Shown: positions 1 to 5,383 of the stretch, piece after piece
How the letters are laid out: each line of letters begins with the position of its first letter
Numbering within the stretch: the first letter of the stretch is position 1
Position numbers and translations under genes: made by a program
Notes under the pieces: generated by a model
What the model was told of the DNA's origin: nothing
Database searches by the model: none
Seen by the model: the letters and a program-made list of their open reading frames with translations, nothing else
From: Planctomycetota bacterium
Lineage (GTDB): Bacteria > Planctomycetota > Phycisphaerae > WQYP01
Assembly: GCA_021785155.1 (NCBI GenBank)
Contig: JAJYGE010000487.1
Location: forward strand, 1-5,647
DNA: 5,647 nucleotides
Reading direction: 5' to 3'

Positions 1-39
1 CCAAACATGTACACATTCGTTCCTGATTACCGTGGTCAT
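1..39 (-). CDS. Probable ABC-2 transporter permease, N-terminal fragment (cut by window edge)
   Basis: An ATG at 39-37 opens a frame with no stop to the window edge, reading MTTVIRNECVHVW. It begins 21 nt after the stop of the ABC ATPase gene, in the same direction. The permease of an ABC-2-type exporter usually follows its ATPase directly, and a short charged cytoplasmic stretch before the first membrane helix is typical of such permeases. Thirteen residues are too few to establish the family, so the call rests on gene order. The ribosome-binding site is poor: only GGTGA lies directly before the start. Another membrane protein, or a different start beyond the edge, is possible. Confidence 0.45.
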   Translation of the reverse strand, partial: MTTVIRNECVHVW

Positions 40-60
40 TCACCAACAAGGCCAACCGGC

Positions 61-933
61 TTATCGCGCTTCTCCGCTGCGCTTGCGTGCCACAAGTTCT
101 TTGAATAAATCTTCCAATCGCACCCGTGCTCGCCCCGTGTGAACGTCCGTGGCACCATCTTGCGCTGCAATTTCCGCAAGTTTGGCCTGCAATGCGTCGG
201 AAACATTGCGGGCGGAAAGCTGGAAAACGTCTTTTTTCTCCAGCAAATCGCGCAAGGCACCTTCAAGTTCAATGCGGCCACGGTACAAAATCACCAGCCG
301 ATCACAGACATCCTCAACATCGGCCAACTGGTGGCTGGAAAGCAAAACCGTTTTCCCCGCCTCCTTAAGCCGCATGATCATGTTTTTTATTTCCAGCATG
401 CCCACCGGATCCAAACCCGATGTCGGCTCATCCATAATGATTAAATCGGGATTGTTCAGCAGCGCCTGCGCCAAGGCCACGCGGCGGGTCTGCCCTTTGG
501 AATAGGTACCAATGCGCCGTCCCCGCACGCTGGGATCCAGCCCGACGAAATCAAGATAATAATCCACAGCCCGGCGTCGCTGGGCACGGTTCATATTGAA
601 TAATCGGGCGTAAAAATCCAATGTTTGTCGGGCGTTGAGAAAGCGATAGAGATAACTTTCTTCCGGAAGATACCCGATGCGCCGCCGCGTCTCCTGATCG
701 CCCGCGGGCTGCCCCATGACCAGAGCATCGCCGGAGGTAGGATTGATCAGCCCCAGCAACAATTTAATGGTGGTGGTTTTGCCGCTGCCATTAGGCCCCA
801 ATAAGCCGAATATCTGCCCCTGATCCACGCGCAGATTCAAATCCGTGAGAGCCGGTACCTGCTGGCTTTTGAAAAAGCCCGGATATACCTTTGAAAGCTG
901 CCTTGTTTGAATTGCCTGGCTGTCCGCAACCAT
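61..933 (-). CDS. ABC-2-type transporter ATP-binding protein
   Basis: This is the nucleotide-binding subunit of an ABC-2-type exporter, 290 residues from the chosen start. It would hydrolyse ATP on the cytoplasmic side to drive a partner permease. Visible motifs: A-loop tyrosine in KVYPG (about residue 17), Walker A GPNGSGKTT (46-54), a Q-loop region in the form GYLPEES (87-93) that is usual for this subfamily, signature YSKGQTRR (144-151), Walker B LIIMDEP with catalytic Glu169, D-loop SGLD (172-175) and the H-loop His201 in SSHQLADVED. About 80 C-terminal residues after the H-loop form the accessory tail common in CcmA/NatA/drug-type ATPases. An in-frame ATG at 969 would add 12 residues, but the ATG at 933 has GGAG six bases upstream and gives the usual N-terminus. 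The gene lies 48 nt after the His-rich SPFH gene and 21 nt before a probable permease, so it looks co-transcribed. The substrate cannot be told from the sequence. Confidence 0.93.
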   Translation of the reverse strand: MVADSQAIQTRQLSKVYPGFFKSQQVPALTDLNLRVDQGQIFGLLGPNGSGKTTTIKLLLGLINPTSGDALVMGQPAGDQETRRRIGYLPEESYLYRFLNARQTLDFYARLFNMNRAQRRRAVDYYLDFVGLDPSVRGRRIGTYSKGQTRRVALAQALLNNPDLIIMDEPTSGLDPVGMLEIKNMIMRLKEAGKTVLLSSHQLADVEDVCDRLVILYRGRIELEGALRDLLEKKDVFQLSARNVSDALQAKLAEIAAQDGATDVHTGRARVRLEDLFKELVARKRSGEAR

Positions 934-939
934 CCATAA

Positions 940-943
940 CTCC
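940..943 (-). promoter_or_regulatory. Shine-Dalgarno GGAG deciding the ABC ATPase start
   Basis: Read on the minus strand, GGAG lies six bases before the ATG at 933-931. The alternative upstream ATG at 969-967 has only GGAA two bases away, which is too close. This favours the shorter, 290-residue protein. Confidence 0.6.
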
Positions 944-981
944 AGAATAAGCCCCACGAAGGGGTACATGTTTCCACGAAC

Positions 982-2133
982 TTACTGCGCTGACTGAATA
1001 TTAACCTTTCTTGGCGGCGGCGGCATTGACAGAATAATCTGCTGGTGCGGCTGCACGAAAAACACCCGCCCGACATTATTCATCACGCTGCTAAGCGTAT
1101 CATTTAAGAGCTTGAGCGTAATAACCCGCGGATTCTGTTGATATTGTGCGAACACCTGGCTGAACGCGTTAGCTTCGCCCTGGGCTTCATCGACGGTGCT
1201 GGCAGCCTTCGCCTGGGCTTGATTCAATATGGTCTGTGCTTGGGCATTGGCCAGAATCACCAACTGATTGTATTGTTTTTTGGCATCCTGATGATCCTGA
1301 TTTTTCTGCTGCCGGGCATTAAGCACAGCCGAAAACGCCTGGTTTACCGCACTGGGCCAATGAATGTATTTCAATTCCACTCTCTCTATCTGAGCACCGA
1401 GATTGAGCTTGCCTACCAGCCGCTGCAGACCAGCCGCAGGCTTCACGGGATCATAGAGTTCCTGCTCCACTTCGGTTTTACCACTGTACAACGCCTCATC
1501 AACCGTGGCATAAGCAAGTTTATGAATAAGTTCCCGATCGGTCAGGAGGCTCATCACTTTGTTCCACGCCTGATTGGGCAACCCACCGGGAGGTTGATAT
1601 ACGGCCAGAATGTATTGCAGCGGGTGTGATATCTGATATTGCACCGCCACGCGCGCATGAAGAATATTTTTGTCACCGGTAATCAGATAGGGATTAAAAA
1701 TGGCATTCAACAACCGTTTGGGATATCCGCGACGCAGGTACGCCTTCTCCAGATCGGCGTAGGCCGCCGGAGAAGAATGAAAATCACTGACTTCCAGCAG
1801 ATGTTCGCGTTCAAGTGGAACAATATGGACCGTATCAATGGGCCACGGAATATGATAATGCAATCCCGCTTCCATCAACAGGGCGTGTTTCCCGCCGGGC
1901 AGCATTTCATATTGTCCCAGCCGCTCCACCACCGCAACTTCACCCACACCCACCTGATAAAATCCGCTGAGTATCCAAACAATCATCACGCCTGCTACAA
2001 AGTAAAGCAGGACAAATTGGGGGGATAGCCACCGGCTTGTGGGTGCGTCGGAGGGCAATATAGGCAGTTCATGATCATGGGGATGATCATGGTCATGCGT
2101 ATGAGATTCGTTATGTTCATCAACCTGGGTCAT
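982..2133 (-). CDS. hflK: HflK-like SPFH/band 7 protein with His-rich N-terminal tail
   Basis: This is a 383-residue membrane-anchored SPFH protein of the HflK type (E. coli HflK is about 419). Order: a cytoplasmic tail with seven histidines between residues 7 and 21, mostly alternating with Asp; one transmembrane helix at about 38-58; then the SPFH domain, probably on the outer face of the membrane. HflK-like marks are YQVGVGEVAVVERLG (59-73), GLHYHIPWPID (90-100), LITGDKNILHARVAVQYQI (150-168) and the QAFSAVLNARQQKNQDHQDA segment at 265-284. A helical Ala/Gln-rich region follows (about 285-330) and then a segment ending VGRVFFVQP. HflK with HflC forms a cage that restrains the FtsH protease in E. 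coli; that role here is inferred. AGGA stands eight bases before the ATG at 2133, and an in-frame TAA at 2163-2161 rules out a long extension. It follows the hflC-like gene by 58 nt. The His tail is absent from E. coli HflK and suggests metal binding, fitting the metal ATPase in the cluster. Confidence 0.88.
   Translation of the reverse strand: MTQVDEHNESHTHDHDHPHDHELPILPSDAPTSRWLSPQFVLLYFVAGVMIVWILSGFYQVGVGEVAVVERLGQYEMLPGGKHALLMEAGLHYHIPWPIDTVHIVPLEREHLLEVSDFHSSPAAYADLEKAYLRRGYPKRLLNAIFNPYLITGDKNILHARVAVQYQISHPLQYILAVYQPPGGLPNQAWNKVMSLLTDRELIHKLAYATVDEALYSGKTEVEQELYDPVKPAAGLQRLVGKLNLGAQIERVELKYIHWPSAVNQAFSAVLNARQQKNQDHQDAKKQYNQLVILANAQAQTILNQAQAKAASTVDEAQGEANAFSQVFAQYQQNPRVITLKLLNDTLSSVMNNVGRVFFVQPHQQIILSMPPPPRKVNIQSAQ
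2071..2092 (-). repeat. Short 12-bp-period repeat encoding His/Asp residues
   Basis: ATGATCATGG occurs at 2071-2080 and again at 2083-2092, a period of 12 bases or four codons. Read in frame on the minus strand it encodes part of the His-Asp tail (about residues 14-21) of the HflK-like protein. The repeat keeps the frame and may allow tail length to vary by slippage. It may also simply reflect codon choice for His and Asp. Confidence 0.6.
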
Positions 2134-2174
2134 CGGATATTTCCTGAGAACCTGTTTTAGTTAAACCATTGGCT

Positions 2175-2190
2175 GCCGATAAATTTCGGC
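2175..2190 (-). other. Small inverted repeat just after the hflC-like stop codon
   Basis: GCCGA (2175-2179) and TCGGC (2186-2190) can form a 5-bp stem with a 6-base loop, one base after the TGA stop at 2194-2192. No T-run follows on the minus strand, so it is not a convincing intrinsic terminator. A 3'-end or processing hairpin between two operon genes is possible, and chance is equally possible. Confidence 0.25.
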
Positions 2191-2191
2191 T

Positions 2192-3136
2192 TCACTTTGC
2201 CGCCTGCGGGTCCACTTTGATCGGCGTTTTAGCCGCCGGGGCTTCCACCATTTTTAACTGCGTGAACAGCGGCTCGGTAACGGGATTATTCGGCGTAAGG
2301 ACCCAATAAGTGGTGTTACCCATGGAGTTCTGGAACAACTGCAGTGATTTCCAGAAGCGGTAAAACTGCCGAGCCTGCGGCGTTTCCTGTACGGAATTCA
2401 AAATCGCGTACGCGCTGGCGTCGGCCTGCCCACGGATAATCGCCGCCTGCTTACTGGCCGCACTGCGAATTTCTGTGGCTTGTTCGCGCCCTTGCGCAAT
2501 GGTGATCTGGGCCTGCTTTTCGCCCTGATTAATATATTCACTGGCAATTTTATTACGTTCCGCGGTCATGCGCTGATAGACCCGGGCCGCAACATCGGGC
2601 GGAAAGGTCATACGGGCAAAGCCTACTTTCACCACATCAATCCCCAGTGATTGCATGCCTAAATTGACTTTTTGCTGTATGTTTTCTTCCGCCTGCTGCA
2701 TTTTTAATTTTTTGACATCAACGTTGAACATTTCATCGAGCGTATAGTGTCCGATCTGCTTAAGAACGGCACTTTGAATTTTATTATCCAAATACCGCTG
2801 TACGGCGGGCGTACCACCCGGGAGCCGATCCACATAAAGTACTGGATCGGTTATTTTCCAGAGCGCAAAGGTGCGTATGCTGATAGGCTCGCCGGCGCTG
2901 GTGCTGACTTCCCGGTTGTCGCTTTGATACAAATGCAGCCGCATGTCCAGGCGAATGACACGATCGGTCGGATAACATAAAAACCAGTTGTAGCAAATTC
3001 GCGTCGGATGCGAAACAATTTTACCGAATCGATCCAGCAATATCTTCTGATACGGCTTGGCCACAACGGTGCAGAGTTCACAAAACAGCACAACCAGCAC
3101 AACTGCGACGATGGTTCCAATGGCTAACTTACGCAT
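2192..3136 (-). CDS. hflC: HflC-like SPFH/band 7 protein
   Basis: This is a 314-residue HflC-type SPFH protein (E. coli HflC is 334). It opens MRKLAIGTIVAVVLVVLF, a single membrane anchor at about 5-26, followed by the SPFH domain on the far side of the membrane. Family marks are LLDRFGKIV (33-41), ISIRTFALWKITDP (85-98, matching the HflC core strand), LGIDVVKVGFARMTFPPDVA (164-183) and the helical RMTAERNKIASEYINQGEKQ segment at 189-208. A long Ala/Gln/Glu helix follows to about 245, then FYRFWKSLQLFQNS (258-271), as in HflC. It lacks the TGDxN motif of the HflK type, which supports the HflC assignment. ATG at 3136 has AAGGAAG upstream, with AAGGA ending six bases away, and an in-frame TAA within the same motif fixes the start. 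The gene lies 70 nt after the long HflK-like gene and 58 nt before a second one, so a hetero-oligomer with either is likely. Unusual cysteines occur at 19, 22, 48 and 54. Confidence 0.9.
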   Translation of the reverse strand: MRKLAIGTIVAVVLVVLFCELCTVVAKPYQKILLDRFGKIVSHPTRICYNWFLCYPTDRVIRLDMRLHLYQSDNREVSTSAGEPISIRTFALWKITDPVLYVDRLPGGTPAVQRYLDNKIQSAVLKQIGHYTLDEMFNVDVKKLKMQQAEENIQQKVNLGMQSLGIDVVKVGFARMTFPPDVAARVYQRMTAERNKIASEYINQGEKQAQITIAQGREQATEIRSAASKQAAIIRGQADASAYAILNSVQETPQARQFYRFWKSLQLFQNSMGNTTYWVLTPNNPVTEPLFTQLKMVEAPAAKTPIKVDPQAAK

Positions 3137-3175
3137 GATACTTCCTTAAGGGGTTTCCGTTATTCACATTCCCTG

Positions 3176-3204
3176 ATTATCCAAGCCAGTGCTTTCCTGA
3201 CCAA
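3176..3204 (-). promoter_or_regulatory. Candidate sigma70-like promoter for the hflC-like gene
   Basis: On the minus strand, TTGGTC (3204-3199) is followed after exactly 17 bases by GATAAT (3181-3176), one mismatch from the TATAAT box. The -35 box matches only in its TTG half. Transcription would start near 3169, leaving a leader of about 33 nt with a good Shine-Dalgarno before the ATG at 3136. It could give separate expression of the downstream genes. This was found by eye in a 70-nt gap, so chance is a real alternative. Confidence 0.3.
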
Positions 3205-3206
3205 AC

Positions 3207-5282
3207 TTACTGCGGTGCCCCGCTGGCACTTCCTGGCGAATTAGGCCCGCCTAGTCCGCCTGCCGTTCCCATGCCTCCCGGCGGCCCTGATGGAGGGGGC
3301 ACCATATTCATGCTCCCCTCCCTGCGCCCAATTTGCCATATCTCCGGCGGAGTCACATCCGGCCCGAGAACCACTTTGTTGACCTTACCAAACATCTTGC
3401 CCAATGCCTGATAAAACGCCCATGACATCGCCGCCGGGGCCGCTTTGGAAAAAGCTTCGGATTGCACCGTCAACGCTTTGGCTCGCCCCTGTTCAATATT
3501 GACAACTTTGGTTGCGTAACCATCGGCCGCCAGTAATTTACCCTTGGCATAACCCTGCGCCTGAGCCACTTCAGCATACGCCTCCGTCTCCGCGGCATCA
3601 ACCAATTGCTGTTGAATTTCGCGCGAAGCGACAACATTTTCAAATGCTTCCGCGGGGCCTAATATTCGCCCTTGCGCAGTATTTTGTGTCTGCCCCTTGG
3701 GCGGGTGAATGTCCTTTATTTCCACGCTCAATATTACAATTCCGGTCTTCATTTGATCCAGTATGTTCTGCATGACCTGCTTGATATTTTCTGATACCGG
3801 CCCAACGTCGGATTCCATAATGCCCTTGAGGGTATTTTGTGCAAACACCCGCGTGACGGCATACAAAAGCACCTGATGCACCAGGGCCGAATCCATCCGT
3901 CGCAGATGCAACGTGGACCCGGCGCCCGTGAGGCCGCCGACTTCAATAATATTGCTGGTTGATACATTATCAAAAAATTCGCCTGGATTTTTTACCCGCC
4001 ACCACGCCGCCACAAAGCCGTCGAGCAACTGCGACGCCGGGCTGCCATCCGGATTGACATCCCCGGTTAAAAACTCCTGATCTGGAATGGAAATATGCTG
4101 GCTCCAGAAGGAGAACGCATTATTGCCCAGAAGATTCTTATCCCGCTCTTCCGAACCCACCACCACGAGATTAACCTTATCGGTTGGTTCATATTGCAAT
4201 TTATCTATTGGCCAGGGCCACAGAATATGCAACCCGGGCTGCAATGGATTTGCCAGATCAGCTTGGGTTGTAACGCCCAGATGCTGGAGTATGCCAACAT
4301 CACCGGTTGGCACAACGTGCATGGTGCTTAGTAACACCACAAACAGAAAACCCGCGATAACAATACGTGGAATCAGCCGCGAGAAAATCCCCACGACCGT
4401 CGTGCCGCTGCTGGCCATGCCGATACTTTCGGATACCAACACCTTGATTCCGACAATCCATCCGCTGGAAAGCATCGGTACCAGCGGCAACTGCTGCAGG
4501 TCCACGCCCGCCTGGTCCAATTCCACAATTCCGCCATGACTGCGTATGGAATTAATTCCCAGTTCAAAGGCCTGTAATACCAGCACCGCGCCGATAAACA
4601 TCGCCGCAGCCTGACTGGCATAATCCACTTTAGCCCACACCGCAATGACCGCCGCCAGCAGCACGACCGCTCCGGGAATACCCAGAATCACAATGCTGTT
4701 CGAGGCATCGACCAGCCCTTCGGTTTCAGGCCGGGGGCGGGAAAAGGGAATTAATAGAATATAGATCAATAATGCGGTGCCCGCCGCCACAACGGCGCCG
4801 GGGTCAATAGGCACTGGCGAAATGACAATCGGATGCCCCGGTGAAACAGCCGCAAAATCGCGATACACCAGGAACCCGATGATGGCCGCCAGAACCAGAA
4901 ATCCCAAAGACGTTAAACCCACAATCACGCGCTGAAAGCCGGTGTCCAGCGTTGTAATATCTTCCGGGGCTACCGGTGCCGGGGCCGCCGTTGCGGCACT
5001 GCCGGTTTCATCTGAATAGCTCATGTGAAAGGCGCCGAGCGGTGCCAGGGGAGTAAATTTCACATTTGCTTCGGCCTCAGCTTCATCCACCAACGCCGCC
5101 TGCTGCCGCGCCAGTCGCAATCCCCACCACGCCAGAAACGCCAGAACGCTCTGCCCCAGAGCCGCGAACATCGCCGCCCAGAAACAGACCGCGCCATACT
5201 TGAATGTGGCAATCGCCAAGGCCGCTGTAATAGTCAGCAACCCTATCAAAACCCAAAATGCTACCGTGATTGATCGCTTCAC
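3207..5282 (-). CDS. Long HflK-like SPFH protein with polytopic N-terminal membrane domain
   Basis: This 691-residue protein is far longer than E. coli HflK (about 419). Residues 1-300 hold about six hydrophobic segments (near 7-26, 31-57, 118-139, 161-180, 196-216 and 222-245). A seventh helix at about 304-322 leads into an SPFH domain. HflK-like marks there are VVPTGDVGILQHLG (323-336), GLHILWPWPIDKL (350-362), EFLTGDVN (403-410), AAWWRVKNP (425-433), DIHPP (524-528) and AFENVVASREIQQQLVDAAE (546-565). A helical Ala/Gln/Glu region runs to about 615. The last 37 residues are a Gly/Pro/Met-rich low-complexity tail. Seven helices with the N-terminus inside would place the SPFH domain outside, as in HflK. 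Between DIHPP and AFENVV about 12 extra residues are inserted relative to HflK. The start is GTG at 5282-5280: AAGGA lies nine bases upstream and an in-frame TAA at 5297-5295 excludes extension. It probably partners the HflC-like protein encoded 70 nt downstream. The function of the N-terminal domain is unknown to me. Confidence 0.9.
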   Translation of the reverse strand: MKRSITVAFWVLIGLLTITAALAIATFKYGAVCFWAAMFAALGQSVLAFLAWWGLRLARQQAALVDEAEAEANVKFTPLAPLGAFHMSYSDETGSAATAAPAPVAPEDITTLDTGFQRVIVGLTSLGFLVLAAIIGFLVYRDFAAVSPGHPIVISPVPIDPGAVVAAGTALLIYILLIPFSRPRPETEGLVDASNSIVILGIPGAVVLLAAVIAVWAKVDYASQAAAMFIGAVLVLQAFELGINSIRSHGGIVELDQAGVDLQQLPLVPMLSSGWIVGIKVLVSESIGMASSGTTVVGIFSRLIPRIVIAGFLFVVLLSTMHVVPTGDVGILQHLGVTTQADLANPLQPGLHILWPWPIDKLQYEPTDKVNLVVVGSEERDKNLLGNNAFSFWSQHISIPDQEFLTGDVNPDGSPASQLLDGFVAAWWRVKNPGEFFDNVSTSNIIEVGGLTGAGSTLHLRRMDSALVHQVLLYAVTRVFAQNTLKGIMESDVGPVSENIKQVMQNILDQMKTGIVILSVEIKDIHPPKGQTQNTAQGRILGPAEAFENVVASREIQQQLVDAAETEAYAEVAQAQGYAKGKLLAADGYATKVVNIEQGRAKALTVQSEAFSKAAPAAMSWAFYQALGKMFGKVNKVVLGPDVTPPEIWQIGRREGSMNMVPPPSGPPGGMGTAGGLGGPNSPGSASGAPQ

Positions 5283-5291
5283 GCCTGAAAT

Positions 5292-5296
5292 TCCTT
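5292..5296 (-). promoter_or_regulatory. Shine-Dalgarno AAGGA supporting the GTG start of the long SPFH gene
   Basis: AAGGA on the minus strand lies nine bases before GTG at 5282-5280 and overlaps an in-frame TAA stop (5297-5295). The next methionine is about residue 38, inside a predicted helix. This makes the GTG the only sensible start. The same TGTAAGG heptamer (plus-strand CCTTACA at 5293-5299) recurs 19 bases upstream at 5312-5318. Confidence 0.6.
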
Positions 5297-5300
5297 ACAA

Positions 5301-5339
5301 GCCGCTGATACCCTTACAGATTGCGGCGCTTTCCCGCAA
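5301..5339 (-). other. Overlapping inverted repeats in the leader of the long SPFH gene
   Basis: TTGCGG (5321-5326) can pair with CCGCAA (5334-5339) over a 7-base loop. Alternatively GCGGC (5323-5327) can pair with GCCGC (5301-5305). The two stems share bases and exclude each other, and the second ends five bases from the ribosome-binding site. No T-run follows, so intrinsic termination is not supported. An attenuator-like or translation-modulating role is possible but speculative with stems of 5-6 bp. Confidence 0.25.
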
Positions 5340-5383
5340 GCCGGTAACTTCCCGAAGAAAGTGATCATGGTAAAACAAGACAC

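Noticed and set aside
149..505. Plus-strand open frames of 80-118 codons over the ABC ATPase
   Set aside because: Several frames overlap each other and the ABC ATPase, which has all its motifs. They are complementary-strand shadows.
934..969. Upstream ATG adding 12 residues to the ABC ATPase
   Set aside because: The added residues are hydrophobic and atypical for this family, and the ATG lacks a well-spaced Shine-Dalgarno. The ATG at 933 has GGAG six bases upstream. The longer form is not strictly excluded.
1138..1629. Plus-strand open frame of 163 codons
   Set aside because: It lies wholly antisense to the HflK-like gene with clear SPFH motifs. Its translation shows no recognisable domain and no credible ribosome-binding site was seen.
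1639..2028. Plus-strand open frame of 129 codons
   Set aside because: It is antisense to the conserved SPFH domain of the HflK-like gene and shows no family features.
2071..2092. Regulatory operator built from the repeated ATGATCATGG
   Set aside because: The repeats are in frame inside the coding sequence and are explained by alternating His and Asp codons, so a binding site is not needed to account for them.
4087..4539. Plus-strand open frame of 150 codons
   Set aside because: It is antisense to the long SPFH gene. The translation is rich in Thr, Arg, Pro and Ser without domain motifs, as expected from the complement of a membrane-protein gene.
5321..5339. Intrinsic terminator after the P-type ATPase gene
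   Set aside because: The 6-bp stem is not followed by a T-run on the minus strand, so it does not meet the basic terminator pattern.
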